A DNA stretch of 38,373 bases, from positions 1 to 38,373 of the forward strand of contig JAGKXB010000022.1 in NCBI GenBank assembly GCA_021151485.1, read 5' to 3'. The position numbers were made by a program, and so were the translations under genes. Positions 7,289-16,479 of this stretch are shown here, piece after piece (within the stretch, counting starts at the first letter, position 1; each line of letters opens with the position of its first letter). Origin of the DNA: Oxalobacteraceae bacterium. GTDB lineage: Bacteria > Pseudomonadota > Gammaproteobacteria > Burkholderiales > Burkholderiaceae_D. The notes beneath the pieces are model-generated. The model saw only the letters and a program-made list of their open reading frames with translations. It was not told the origin of the DNA and did not search any database.

Positions 7289-7861
7289 ATGAATACGACC
7301 TCTATGCACCCAACCAACGCTGGCAACGATCACGATGACGACGAACCAGCCGCCTTGCAAATCCCTGCTGGGATGAAAAACTATATCCGGCCACAAGGCT
7401 ATCAGCGCATCAAGGATGAATTGCTGCAATTGATTGATGAGGCCAGGCCGGAAGTGGTGCGCATTGTGTCGTGGGCGGCGTCGAATGGTGATCGGTCGGA
7501 AAATGGGGATTACATCTACGGCAAACGGCGTTTGCGTGAAATCGACAAGCGCATCCGTTTTTTGACCAAACGCATGGATTTGGCGGAAGTGGTCGATCCT
7601 GCTGTGCATGCGGGCAGCGATCAGATTTTCTTTGGTGCACAAGTGACGTATGCCGATGGTTCAGGGGAAGAGCGCACTGTCACCATCGTAGGGATTGATG
7701 AACTGGATCCTTTGCGTGGGTTGATCAGCTGGATTTCACCAGTTGCAAGAGCGTTAATCAAAGCACGGGTAGGCGATACGGTCACCTTAAAAACGCCGGT
7801 TGGGATGGAAGAATTGGACATTGTTGATGTCGTTTATCCGCAGCCAATTACTACTACATAA
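7289..7861 (+). CDS. greB: transcription elongation factor GreB
   Basis: A 190-residue Gre factor that enters the RNA polymerase secondary channel and stimulates cleavage of backtracked RNA. The core begins at about residue 29 (MKNYIRPQGYQRIKDEL). The coiled-coil tip with the catalytic acidic residues is NGDRSENGDYIYGKRRLREID, with GDRSENGDY matching the GreB tip, followed by the basic patch and the FKBP-like C-terminal domain (VTLKTPVGMEELDIVDVVY). The N-terminal 28-residue Asp-rich extension is common in betaproteobacterial GreB, which supports the ATG at 7289; 7304 is an alternative. rmuC follows after 21 bases, probably in the same transcript. Confidence 0.9.
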   Translation: MNTTSMHPTNAGNDHDDDEPAALQIPAGMKNYIRPQGYQRIKDELLQLIDEARPEVVRIVSWAASNGDRSENGDYIYGKRRLREIDKRIRFLTKRMDLAEVVDPAVHAGSDQIFFGAQVTYADGSGEERTVTIVGIDELDPLRGLISWISPVARALIKARVGDTVTLKTPVGMEELDIVDVVYPQPITTT

Positions 7862-7882
7862 ACCACTACAGAATTTTTCATC

Positions 7883-9154
7883 ATGACTCAACTTGAATAT
7901 GTATTGCTAATCGCGGCTGTTGCCATTCTTCTTGTTTTGCAAATCACAAACCTAATGCGTAGCCGATCGCAGAAAGAAGTGGATGTGCCGGATATGACGC
8001 CTTTATTGCTGCAATTGCAGCAAAACATGCAGCAGCAATTGGATAGCATCCGCCTCACCATTACGCAGCAATCGCAGAGTGGGCGAGAAGAGCAATCTCT
8101 GAGTTTGAAGCGCTTTGGCGATACCTTGAACCAAACTTTGCATGCGCTGACGGAATCCAACGCCCAGCGTATGAGTGAAATACGCACCACGCTGGAAACC
8201 AAAATCAGGGATTTGCAAACCGATAACGGCGTCAGGCTGGAAGAGATGCGCAAAACCGTCGATGAAAAACTACACGCCACGCTGGAACAACGCTTGAGCG
8301 CCTCGTTCAAACTGGTGTCAGATCGACTGGAAAAAGTCCATCAAGGTCTGGGCGAAATGCAGCAATTAGCCATCGGCGTCGGCGATTTAAAACGCGTATT
8401 AAGCAACGTCAAAACGCGCGGCACTTGGGGCGAAGTGCAGTTGGAAATGCTGTTAGAACAAGTCTTGACGCCCGAGCAATACAGTAAAAATGTAGAAACC
8501 ATCCCTGGTTCGGGTGAACGAGTGGAATTTGCTATCAAATTACCTGGCAGTAACAACAAAAACAGCGATGCACCGGTTTGGATGCCGATTGACGCCAAAT
8601 TCCCACGTGAGCAATACGAGCGCCTACTCGAAGCCGCCGATCACGCCGATGCCGAAGCCGTTGCCGCTGCCGGTCGTGAATTAGAACGCGCCGTACGTCT
8701 GGAAGCCAAGAAAATTGCCAGCAAATATCTCTCCCCACCCTTGACCACCGATTTCGCTATTTTGTTTTTACCCACCGAAGGCCTGTACGCCGAAGTCATG
8801 CGCCGCCCTGGTTTAGCCGATGAATTGCAACGCACCCAACGCATCAGTATCGCCGGACCGTCAACTCTGTCTGCTTTATTAAACAGCCTACAAATGGGCT
8901 TCCGCACGCTGGCATTGGAACAACGTTCGTCTGAAGTATGGCAAGTACTAGGCGCAGTCAAAACAGAATTCGGCAAATTCGGCGAAGTCCTAGCCGCCAC
9001 CAAAATGACACTAGAGCGTGCCGCCAAAAACATCGACAGCGCCGAAGTCCGCAGCCGTCAAATGGTGCGCAAACTAAAATCCGTGGAAGCATTGCCTTCT
9101 GATATGGCGCAGTTGTTGTTGGGTGGGGAAGCGGTGGATGTGGGGGAGGAGTGA
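7883..9154 (+). CDS. rmuC: RmuC family DNA recombination protein
   Basis: A 423-residue RmuC-family protein. RmuC limits inversions at short inverted repeats and is related to restriction-endonuclease-fold nucleases. Residues 5-22 are a membrane anchor (YVLLIAAVAILLVLQI), residues about 45-150 a long Gln-rich coiled coil, and the RmuC domain follows with NVKTRGTWGEVQLEMLLEQ, VWMPIDAKFPREQYERL (the D-x-K nuclease-like motif), ILFLPTEGLYAEVMR and GPSTLSALLNSLQMGFR. It is 21 bases downstream of greB with no separate promoter seen, so co-transcription is likely. No strong Shine-Dalgarno sequence precedes the ATG. Confidence 0.92.
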   Translation: MTQLEYVLLIAAVAILLVLQITNLMRSRSQKEVDVPDMTPLLLQLQQNMQQQLDSIRLTITQQSQSGREEQSLSLKRFGDTLNQTLHALTESNAQRMSEIRTTLETKIRDLQTDNGVRLEEMRKTVDEKLHATLEQRLSASFKLVSDRLEKVHQGLGEMQQLAIGVGDLKRVLSNVKTRGTWGEVQLEMLLEQVLTPEQYSKNVETIPGSGERVEFAIKLPGSNNKNSDAPVWMPIDAKFPREQYERLLEAADHADAEAVAAAGRELERAVRLEAKKIASKYLSPPLTTDFAILFLPTEGLYAEVMRRPGLADELQRTQRISIAGPSTLSALLNSLQMGFRTLALEQRSSEVWQVLGAVKTEFGKFGEVLAATKMTLERAAKNIDSAEVRSRQMVRKLKSVEALPSDMAQLLLGGEAVDVGEE

Positions 9155-9263
9155 GTACAATCGAGCATGAACAATCTAGCCGTGAGGCTTTGGAATGCCT
9201 CGTTTAAAATATGGCTTACCCATCGTTTACCACCTCAACAAATTTCGATAAGAAAGGATAACC

Positions 9264-9554
9264 ATGCGACCTTCCGTTGTGCTTGATATGAAGCGAATTG
9301 CAGTGCGTGAAGCAGTAGGCCGTTTTCGCACGGCAAATCCTCGCGTTTTTGGATCAGTATTGCATGGCACCGACCGGGACGGTAGTGACCTTGATTTGTT
9401 GGTCGATGCGCTGCCTGGTGCTACTTTGTTGGATTTGGGCGATTTGGAGGAAGAGCTGAAATTGCTACTCGGCATCAATGTTGATTTACTGACCCCCGGT
9501 GACTTGCCTTTGAAGTTTCGGGCCAAGGTGCTCGCGGAGGCGCAACCAGTATGA
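9264..9554 (+). CDS. MNT-domain nucleotidyltransferase antitoxin
   Basis: A 96-residue minimal nucleotidyltransferase of the MntA type. The signature G-S-x10-D-x-D is exact (Gly30-Ser31 to Asp42 and Asp44) and a third acidic residue is in INVDLLTP (Asp74), as required for catalysis. In studied MNT/HepT pairs the MNT protein neutralises HepT by AMPylating a Tyr next to the HepT active site; that role is inferred here from family knowledge. AAAGGA lies about seven bases before the ATG. It overlaps the HepT-like gene by four bases, the usual arrangement. Confidence 0.88.
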   Translation: MRPSVVLDMKRIAVREAVGRFRTANPRVFGSVLHGTDRDGSDLDLLVDALPGATLLDLGDLEEELKLLLGINVDLLTPGDLPLKFRAKVLAEAQPV

Positions 9555-9937
9555 GCGAGAATCACCGATTGCCCGATTATCTTGACCACATACAGCAGGC
9601 TGCGACGGATGCGCGTATTTTCGTGGAAGGGTTGGCCAAGGATGATTTTTTGGTTGATAAGCGTACTCAACAGGCAGTCATCATGAGTCTCATCATCATC
9701 GGCGAAGCAGCTACGAAAATAATGGACGGCTATGCCGAGTTTACGCAGACGCATGCCGAAGTGCCGTGGCGCAGCATGCGTAACATGCGTAATCGCATGG
9801 CCCATGGCTATTTCGACATCGACCTCGACGTGGTGTGGGAGACGATACAAAAATGGCTACCGGCATTGCTCGAACAATTGTCAGCTGTGCGCCAGGATGC
9901 TGAAGGTGAGGATTGTAATGACGATGGAAGTCTGTAA
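9551..9937 (+). CDS. HepT-like ribonuclease toxin (DUF86)
   Basis: A 128-residue all-helical HEPN-superfamily protein. The ribonuclease motif R-x4-H-x-Y is present at Arg80-His85-Tyr87 (RNRMAHGY), so both the nuclease residues and the Tyr that MNT partners AMPylate are intact. The helix IGEAATKIMDGYAE and the WRSMRNMRNRMAHGYFDID block are typical of DUF86. Its ATG overlaps the stop of the MNT gene. The last 15 residues (acidic, DAEGEDCNDDGSL) look like a loose tail. Together the two genes form a complete, probably active type VII toxin-antitoxin module. Confidence 0.88.
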   Translation: MSENHRLPDYLDHIQQAATDARIFVEGLAKDDFLVDKRTQQAVIMSLIIIGEAATKIMDGYAEFTQTHAEVPWRSMRNMRNRMAHGYFDIDLDVVWETIQKWLPALLEQLSAVRQDAEGEDCNDDGSL

Positions 9938-9982
9938 ATCTTTTCATCAAATCCTCAATTATTTGATTATCTTCATACCTCA

Positions 9983-11575
9983 ATGCACACGTCTTTTGCT
10001 TCCCCCACCACTCCCTCACCATCCCCATCCCTAACCCAAGCACGCCAACTAGCCGGCCAAGGGCGTTTCGATGACTTCCTACTGCATTGTCAGCAGATGA
10101 TGGATATTCATAACGAGGATGCTGATGGATTGTTGAGTGTCGGTGCTTTGTTATTTGGGTTTGGGTTTTTATCGACCGCTCAGCAATGTTTTGCTCGTGC
10201 GCGTCAACTGCTTCCTCGTGATGTGCGGCCATTGCTTAATTTGGCGAATGTGGCGCGTGATGCGGGGCGGCATGAGGCTGCGCGGCGGATTGATGAGGTG
10301 TTGCTGGCGCGCTTGCCGGATCATCCTGTGATATGGCGCAATGCTTTGTTGAGCCTGGAATACGACCCAGCGGCATCGGATGTTGAACGTTTGCAGCGGG
10401 CGCAGGCTTGGGGGAAGTGGGCGATAGAGAAAGCGGGTGGGGTGCGTGTTCGGCCTGCTTTGCAGCCGTTATCAGGGCGTTTGCTGCGGATAGGGTATGT
10501 GTCAGCGGATTTTTGCCAGCATACGGTGGGATGGTTTGTTAAGGATGTGCTGGCGGCGCATGATTCCAGCCGGGTGCAGGTTTTTGCTTATAGCGCGGGT
10601 TCGGTGCAGGATTGGATTAGTGCTGCCATTTGTAATACTTGTATTTGGCGTGACGTGGCTGCGTTGGATGATGTGGCGCTGGCGGCGTTGATACAGCAGG
10701 ATCAGATTGATGTGTTGGTTGATTTGTCTGGCCATACCGCCGGTTCGCGTTTAAGTGTGTTTGCTCATCGGCCAGCACCAGTGCAAGTGAGTTGGTTGGG
10801 GTATTTTGCCAGCACTGGTTTGTCGGTCATCGACGCGGTGTTGTTGGATGAGTGGCATGCGCCAGCGGGGACTGAGGCGCAGTTTGTTGAGCCGATTATC
10901 CGATTGCGGGGCGGGCGTTTTTGCTATACGCCTGCGCCTTTTGCGCCAGCTGAAGTGGCACCTTTGCCTTGTTTGCAGCAGGGTTGTATTACTTTTGGCT
11001 GCTTTAATAACACTGCCAAGTTGCATGTTGGCGTGTATGCAACTTGGGCGCGGATATTGGCGGCGGTGCCGAATTCTCGGTTGATATTGAAATGGCGTAC
11101 TTTGCAGGACGCAACTTTTTCGCAATCTGTGCGCGACTTTTTTGTCGCGGCGGGGATTGAGGCGGAGCGCATCATCTTGCGCGGCGCGTCATTCCACGGT
11201 CAGGTATTGAAGGAATACGCCGATGTTGATATTGCGCTGGATTCCTTTCCATTTACTGGTGGGTTGACTAGTTGCGAGGCATTGTGGATGGGTGTCCCAG
11301 TGGTGACGTGGCCACAAAGCCGGGTGGTGAGTCGGCAGACATTGGCGTTTTTATCTGCGATTGGTTTGCCTGAGCTGGCGGCGCGTGATGAGGATGATTA
11401 TGTACGGATTGCAGTCAAGCTGGCGAACGATGTGGCATATCTGCAAACCTTGCGTCGTGATTTGAGGTCTCTTATGCGGGCATCCTCTTTGTGTGATGTG
11501 AAGGGATTTACCCGCGCTTTGGAAAAAGAATTATTTGATTTGTTTGATTTGCTTGCTTTGCCCACTCAATCCTAA
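9983..11575 (+). CDS. TPR and O-GlcNAc transferase-like (GT41) glycosyltransferase
   Basis: A 530-residue protein with about three TPR-like helical repeats (residues 16-117) followed by a GT41 catalytic domain as in O-linked N-acetylglucosaminyltransferases. Landmarks are RIGYVSADFCQHTVGWF (His180 aligns with the OGT active-site His), VLVDLSGHTAGSRLSVF, HRPAPVQVSWLGYFASTG, FGCFNNTAKL and DIALDSFPFTGGLTSCEAL followed by WMGVPVVTWP, which forms the sugar-nucleotide site. It probably transfers a sugar from a UDP donor to Ser/Thr of proteins in the cytoplasm; donor and targets are unknown. There is no flagellin, adhesin or sugar-synthesis gene next to it. The coding sequence looks richer in GC than its neighbours. 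No clear Shine-Dalgarno sequence precedes the ATG. Confidence 0.85.
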   Translation: MHTSFASPTTPSPSPSLTQARQLAGQGRFDDFLLHCQQMMDIHNEDADGLLSVGALLFGFGFLSTAQQCFARARQLLPRDVRPLLNLANVARDAGRHEAARRIDEVLLARLPDHPVIWRNALLSLEYDPAASDVERLQRAQAWGKWAIEKAGGVRVRPALQPLSGRLLRIGYVSADFCQHTVGWFVKDVLAAHDSSRVQVFAYSAGSVQDWISAAICNTCIWRDVAALDDVALAALIQQDQIDVLVDLSGHTAGSRLSVFAHRPAPVQVSWLGYFASTGLSVIDAVLLDEWHAPAGTEAQFVEPIIRLRGGRFCYTPAPFAPAEVAPLPCLQQGCITFGCFNNTAKLHVGVYATWARILAAVPNSRLILKWRTLQDATFSQSVRDFFVAAGIEAERIILRGASFHGQVLKEYADVDIALDSFPFTGGLTSCEALWMGVPVVTWPQSRVVSRQTLAFLSAIGLPELAARDEDDYVRIAVKLANDVAYLQTLRRDLRSLMRASSLCDVKGFTRALEKELFDLFDLLALPTQS

Positions 11576-11579
11576 AGCG

Positions 11580-12905
11580 TTAATGAAAGTGCTCATTGCC
11601 AGGATAGGACTCTTCTGGCATTTCGGCATGAACCAGTTCTGCTTCTTTATCCAGAAACAAAGGCACACCACAGTCATCACAATATTCGGTGAAAAAGCGT
11701 TCATTGTGACGCACGATGTGATTGACGCCTGCTTTGCGCAGTAAAGCGAGAATTTCTTGTAGCGGTGTTTTATTGTGACTCATCACTGATGGAGTCATGC
11801 CTGTTTGTCCCCAGTTTTGTGCCACGTCCTCATTTTTACTCATGTCGTCGATGTCATTCATGATGCTCATGTCATTGCTGTCACTGTCGCCATTTTCTAA
11901 TTCATAAAGCGGCCAGACTATTCCGTACACGACATCAGGATTGTTGTGAAGTGTGAAACTGATGCGGTATTCGTCGATTTGACCTTCTGAGTTTTCTTCA
12001 CCGAAACCGCCGATGATTGCACGGAGTTTGGATGGGTCGACTTGCAAGGCTTGTGTTAAATAATTAACAGCAGCATGAATAGAAAGCGGGCGAATTTGCT
12101 TGTCAGCCTCGCGACAAGCAGCGAAGTAGGCGTCGGGTAGTAGCAATTCAAGACCGCAACCGGGCAAAATGCCTGTGATATGTGGTGTCACTTGTGTTCG
12201 CCATTGTTGCAGAGCGGCAGCACGATCTTTGTTCAAATGCAGCAAATTGGTATTGGTTTGCCAGCGAAACAAGGGGGCTTGGGCAGGTGCAGCAACAATG
12301 GCAATTACATAGCGAATGTCAGCTAAAAAAGGTGCCGTTTCCGTTGTTTGTGCAGGCATTTTGAATGGTGCATTGTTCAATGCTGTTTGCGCCAAACGTT
12401 GCGTAAAAGTGAACACTTCGGCTGGAGTGCGTGGCAATTGATCAATGGCAAACAAAGTGGGTGCGATAGCAAGTTGGGTGTGAGGCGCCAATAGGTGCTC
12501 AGATAAATCGCTACTGAGTACCGTCATCGTATCTGCCGAAAGAGGCCCGGATGCAATCGAGAAGCGTGTCCAGGCTAAAATGGGAACGGCGATGAGTAGC
12601 GCTTTGTATTCTACCTTTTCCCCATTTTCTTCTCGCGTGATGCTGCAAGATGTACTGGTTGCTTCCAATGATGTGATTAAAACTTCGTAGGCATTTAATT
12701 CTTCTTGAAAAAGATAGCCCAGCGCAGCGTCTATTGCATCTTGATGAGAATTTTTGAGCAATTTTTGCAGCAATTTATCCAAACCTTGTTCCCAGGTGCG
12801 TTCTTCCATCCTGCTGGAGGCTTGTACGATGGCTTGTGCAAAAGCAATCAGGCGCTGGCTATCTGAAGATATTTTTTTGGGAGAATTTTTGGATGGACGA
12901 TGCAT
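11580..12905 (-). CDS. DUF2863 family protein
   Basis: A 441-residue protein matching DUF2863, a family of unknown function found in betaproteobacteria. The most recognisable part is the C-terminus, YCDDCGVPLFLDKEAELVHA, with a C-x-x-C pair that could be half of a metal site. Just before it is an Asp/Asn/Met-rich low-complexity insert (roughly residues 340-375, with repeated NDMS/DDMS). No signal peptide or membrane segment is seen, so it is probably cytoplasmic. The ATG at 12905 is chosen; a TTG four codons upstream is possible and neither has a clear Shine-Dalgarno sequence. It converges on the GT41 gene with only four bases between the stop codons. Confidence 0.75.
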   Translation of the reverse strand: MHRPSKNSPKKISSDSQRLIAFAQAIVQASSRMEERTWEQGLDKLLQKLLKNSHQDAIDAALGYLFQEELNAYEVLITSLEATSTSCSITREENGEKVEYKALLIAVPILAWTRFSIASGPLSADTMTVLSSDLSEHLLAPHTQLAIAPTLFAIDQLPRTPAEVFTFTQRLAQTALNNAPFKMPAQTTETAPFLADIRYVIAIVAAPAQAPLFRWQTNTNLLHLNKDRAAALQQWRTQVTPHITGILPGCGLELLLPDAYFAACREADKQIRPLSIHAAVNYLTQALQVDPSKLRAIIGGFGEENSEGQIDEYRISFTLHNNPDVVYGIVWPLYELENGDSDSNDMSIMNDIDDMSKNEDVAQNWGQTGMTPSVMSHNKTPLQEILALLRKAGVNHIVRHNERFFTEYCDDCGVPLFLDKEAELVHAEMPEESYPGNEHFH

Positions 12906-12938
12906 GTTGGTATTCAAAACGTGATCAAAGAAAATTAT

Positions 12939-12969
12939 CGTCGTTCCACGTTTTTAGGCGGGAACGACG
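12939..12969 (-). terminator. inverted repeat downstream of acnA
   Basis: A perfect 9-base inverted repeat (CGTCGTTCC / GGAACGACG) with a 13-base loop lies 47 bases after the acnA stop. On the plus strand it is followed directly by six T; in the direction of acnA the tail is ATAATTTTC, a weaker U-tract. It probably ends acnA transcription and separates it from the DUF2863 gene. Confidence 0.5.
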
Positions 12970-13015
12970 TTTTTTATGTGTGTGAGGTAGCGCGTTTATA
13001 CCGTTTGCTATCGAT

Positions 13016-15772
13016 TTATGCCGCTAACAACTGACGCAACACAAAAGGCAGAATGCCACCGTGTTTGTAATAATCGACTTCAATAGGCGTATCAATCCGT
13101 AACAAGACTTGCACTTCATCTTTCTTACCATCTCGACGATGAATAACCAGTGTCACTTCCTGTTGTGGTTTGATTTCGCCCTCTATACCTTTCAAGTCGA
13201 ATATTTCATCGCCTTTGATGCTCAGGGTTTGCACACTGTCTTCACCAATAAATTGTAGTGGCAAGACGCCCATGCCGATCAGATTAGAGCGATGGATGCG
13301 TTCAAATGAGCGTGTAATGACGGCCTTTACGCCTAATAAATACGTTCCCTTAGCTGCCCAATCGCGTGATGAGCCTGTGCCGTATTCTTCACCAGCAAAA
13401 ATCATCGTGGGCGTGCCATCCTGGATGTAACGCATGGCAGCGTCGTAGATAGGCATGACTTCACCGGATGGCTGGTGAATGGTGATACCACCTTCGACGC
13501 TGGAGCCATCGGCTGCTGGTGGAATCATGCGATTTTTGATACGCACATTGGCAAATGTGCCACGCATCATGATTTCATGATTGCCGCGACGTGAACCGTA
13601 GGAATTAAAGTCGGCTTTCATCACACCATGCTGTGTCAGCCACAAGCCTGCTGGACTGGATTCCTTGATTGCACCTGCGGGAGAAATATGATCCGTCGTG
13701 ATGGAGTCACCAAACACACCTAAAGCGCGCGCACCTTGTATGCCGTTGGCAACTGCTTCGGGTTGCATCGTGAAATTGTCGAAGAAAGGCGGTTCTGCGA
13801 TGTAGGTAGAGTCTGGCCAGTTGTAGACTTGACCGGCTACGCTGCTCACGTTTTCCCATAATTTACCGGGATTGCCTTTCACATCAGCGTAGTTTTGTTT
13901 AAAGGTTTCCGCATTGAGGGCAAATTGCATCAATTCAGCGATTTCTGTGCTGCTAGGCCAAATGTCACGTAGGAAAACATCACGTGTAACGCCATTTTTG
14001 TCCGTACCTTGCCCCACTGGTTCGGTCATCAAGTCACGCATCATGCTACCTGCAATCGCGTACGCAACGACCAACGGTGGCGATGCGAGGAAGTTGGAAC
14101 GAATATTGGGATGAATACGTGCTTCAAAGTTACGATTACCTGACAAAACAGCTGATGCCACAATGTCGTTTTGCACAATCGTTTGGTTGATTTCTGGTGT
14201 TAAATCGCCAGCATTGCCGATACAAGTTGTACAACCATACGCGGTGACGCCAAAGCCGAGTTGCTCCAGGTAAGGAAGCAAACCAGCTGCTGCCAAATAT
14301 TCAGTTACGACACGCGAGCCTGGAGCGAGTGAAGTTTTGATGTGCGGTGCCACCTTAAGGCCGGCTTCGACCGCTTTTTTTGCTAGCAAGCCAGCCGCCA
14401 GCATGACACTAGGATTGGAAGTGTTGGTGCAGGATGTGATGGCAGCAATCAGAATGTCGCCATTTTTGACCTTGACACCATCGGTGCTTGGATAGACGGC
14501 GTCAATATCCTGTTCTTTTTTATTAAAACCATTTTCGGTGCTAGGTTTGCCGAGTAATTCAATGAAATGTGATTTCACTGTGCCTAATTCAATCCGGTCT
14601 TGTGGTCGTTTTGGGCCAGCCAGAGACGGCGCTACTGTATCCAGATCAAGTTCCACTACACGGGTGTAATCAATGTCCCCCGATTTTGGAATGCCAAATA
14701 GTTTTTGCGCTTTGAAATAGGTTTCAAATGCTTGAATTTCAGATTCGCTACGTCCCGTTCCTTTGAAATACGCAATCGTGGCGTCATCGACAGGAAAGAA
14801 GCCCATGGTAGCGCCATATTCAGGCGCCATATTGGCGATAGTGGCGCGATCGGTTAAGGAGAGTGATGCCACGCCTTCACCGAAAAATTCGACAAACTTG
14901 CCGACGACTTTTTCTTTGCGCAGCATTTCAGTCACGGCTAGTACCAAGTCCGTGGCAGTGCAGCCTTCGCGTAACTGGCCGGTGAAATTGACACCGATGA
15001 CGTCTGGCGTTAAGAAATAGACCGGTTGTCCCAGCATGCCAGCTTCTGCCTCAATACCACCCACACCCCAACCAACGACGCCGATACCGTTGATCATGGT
15101 GGTATGAGAGTCTGTACCGACTAAAGTGTCAGGATAATAAATATCATCGCCATCGTTATTGGTACGCTTGTGTACACCGCGTGCTAAGTACTCCAGATTG
15201 ACTTGATGCACGATGCCAAAGCCAGGTGGCACGACACTAAAGGTGTCGAATGCTTGCATGCCCCATTTCATAAACTGATAACGCTCATTATTCCGTGAAA
15301 ATTCCAGCTTCATATTTAAATCGAGTGCGCCTTGTTCACGGAAGTGGTCGACTTGCACTGAGTGATCGACTACCAAGTCTACCGGAACCAATGGTTCGAT
15401 ATTTTTAGGATTGAATTTCATCTTAGCCGCCACGCTGCGCATGGCTGCTAAATCTGCTAACAATGGCACGCCAGTAAAATCCTGCAGTACCACGCGCGCT
15501 ACGACGAACGGGATTTCATCAAGACGGGGGGCGTTGGGTGACCAATTAGCGAGTTGTTTGACGTGTTCTGGCGTAATTTTTTTGCCATCACAATTGCGTA
15601 ACACAGATTCCAGCACTAGGCGGATAGAAACCGGTAAGCGGGAAAGAGAAATGCCCAGACATTTTTCCAGCGCTGGCAGGGAGTAGAACTTGCCTTTTTG
15701 TGTATCAGAAAGTGAAAAATCCTGCACGGTTTGCGAAGGATCAAACGCTGTATTTAACGGAGTGTGAGACAT
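13016..15772 (-). CDS. acnA: aconitate hydratase A
   Basis: A 918-residue AcnA/IRP1-type aconitase, the normal length, converting citrate to isocitrate in the TCA cycle. The [4Fe-4S] cluster ligands are visible in [11 protein letters not shown] (first Cys) and [12 protein letters not shown] (the Cys pair). Other landmarks are [27 protein letters not shown] and the C-terminal swivel-domain [18 protein letters not shown] with the catalytic Ser region. AGAGGA five bases before the ATG supports the start. It is read away from mdh, after the MliC-like gene, and forms the left arm of the TCA cluster. The upstream gap is only 54 bases and AT-rich, so it may be transcribed from further upstream. Confidence 0.95.
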   Translation of the reverse strand: MSHTPLNTAFDPSQTVQDFSLSDTQKGKFYSLPALEKCLGISLSRLPVSIRLVLESVLRNCDGKKITPEHVKQLANWSPNAPRLDEIPFVVARVVLQDFTGVPLLADLAAMRSVAAKMKFNPKNIEPLVPVDLVVDHSVQVDHFREQGALDLNMKLEFSRNNERYQFMKWGMQAFDTFSVVPPGFGIVHQVNLEYLARGVHKRTNNDGDDIYYPDTLVGTDSHTTMINGIGVVGWGVGGIEAEAGMLGQPVYFLTPDVIGVNFTGQLREGCTATDLVLAVTEMLRKEKVVGKFVEFFGEGVASLSLTDRATIANMAPEYGATMGFFPVDDATIAYFKGTGRSESEIQAFETYFKAQKLFGIPKSGDIDYTRVVELDLDTVAPSLAGPKRPQDRIELGTVKSHFIELLGKPSTENGFNKKEQDIDAVYPSTDGVKVKNGDILIAAITSCTNTSNPSVMLAAGLLAKKAVEAGLKVAPHIKTSLAPGSRVVTEYLAAAGLLPYLEQLGFGVTAYGCTTCIGNAGDLTPEINQTIVQNDIVASAVLSGNRNFEARIHPNIRSNFLASPPLVVAYAIAGSMMRDLMTEPVGQGTDKNGVTRDVFLRDIWPSSTEIAELMQFALNAETFKQNYADVKGNPGKLWENVSSVAGQVYNWPDSTYIAEPPFFDNFTMQPEAVANGIQGARALGVFGDSITTDHISPAGAIKESSPAGLWLTQHGVMKADFNSYGSRRGNHEIMMRGTFANVRIKNRMIPPAADGSSVEGGITIHQPSGEVMPIYDAAMRYIQDGTPTMIFAGEEYGTGSSRDWAAKGTYLLGVKAVITRSFERIHRSNLIGMGVLPLQFIGEDSVQTLSIKGDEIFDLKGIEGEIKPQQEVTLVIHRRDGKKDEVQVLLRIDTPIEVDYYKHGGILPFVLRQLLAA

Positions 15773-15785
15773 AGCATCCTCTTAG

Positions 15786-15805
15786 TCTTGGTAATTCTTG
15801 GTAAT
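15786..15805. repeat. 10-base tandem duplication upstream of acnA
   Basis: TCTTGGTAAT occurs twice in direct succession, 14-33 bases upstream of the acnA start and on the leader side of its ribosome-binding site. It is followed to the right by an AT-only stretch (TTAATTAAATTAATTAATTT). It could be a slippage duplication or an operator; nothing further can be shown. Confidence 0.45.
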
Positions 15806-15826
15806 TGGGTTTGTTAATTAAATTAA

Positions 15827-16363
15827 TTAATTTGTAATTTGTGCCATCTGTTCAGGCGTACGACATTCGTTGGCTAATTGTTGACCTTTTTTCAGATCAA
15901 GCAGTATTCCTTTTGAGGGGATGTTGATCCACAGCAGCCCATATTTTCGATTTTCAAAACGATGTGCACCAGTTGACGTCGGAATACGAGTTAATTTATG
16001 TAATCGTTTTTTCCAGCGTAGCGCAATATATTGATCGTCGTTGATGTTGTTGTAAATTGAGACATTATTTCCCAATTCACAGCGATATTCGGTCACCATA
16101 GAAGTTTTGATCTCTGATTCATTGGCATCTTCATCGGTATTGTTTAAATCGTGTGCGTCGTTTGACTCTGTTTTGGAGATTTTTTTCTTTGTGTTCTTTT
16201 GCACCATCGCAAGCGTGAGCGTTGTTGCTTGATTTTGGTCTTGTAATTGTGTTGGTGTTTGCTGTGGCAACTGCGTTTGATTTTGAGCTTGAACCAATGA
16301 GGGAAGGAGGTTAATGCTGATGCTTGTTAGCATTGAAAGCAGGATGCAGGTAATTTTTTTCAT
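15827..16363 (-). CDS. secreted MliC/PliC-like protein, putative lysozyme inhibitor
   Basis: A 178-residue protein with a signal peptide (MKKITCILLSMLTSISINLL, cleavage likely after LVQA), then a Gln/Thr-rich and an acidic low-complexity linker, then a C-terminal domain of about 80 residues resembling MliC. That domain starts EYRCELGNNVSIY, has TSTGAHRFEN in place of the usual S-A-S-G-A-R-Y loop, then LLWINIPSKGILLDL and ends with a Cys (NECRTPEQ), so the family's two-Cys frame is present. Family members bind c-type lysozyme in the periplasm; that activity is inferred only. The ATG at 16363 is chosen for its signal peptide and an AAGG ribosome-binding site. It sits between mdh and acnA on the same strand. 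Confidence 0.55.
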   Translation of the reverse strand: MKKITCILLSMLTSISINLLPSLVQAQNQTQLPQQTPTQLQDQNQATTLTLAMVQKNTKKKISKTESNDAHDLNNTDEDANESEIKTSMVTEYRCELGNNVSIYNNINDDQYIALRWKKRLHKLTRIPTSTGAHRFENRKYGLLWINIPSKGILLDLKKGQQLANECRTPEQMAQITN

Positions 16364-16479
16364 CGAAGAACCTTGCTTGAATAACATGGAGGGAGCATCT
16401 ACAAAGACAAGGGGTAGCTCCATAGAAAATGATGTTTTTCCGTAGGAGTATCCCTTGTTGATGCCCTGTTGAAGCTAAA

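Noticed and set aside
9184..9201. GAGGC / GCCTC hairpin after rmuC as a terminator.
   Set aside because: The stem is only five bases with an eight-base loop and the tail GTTTAAAAT is not a clear U-tract.
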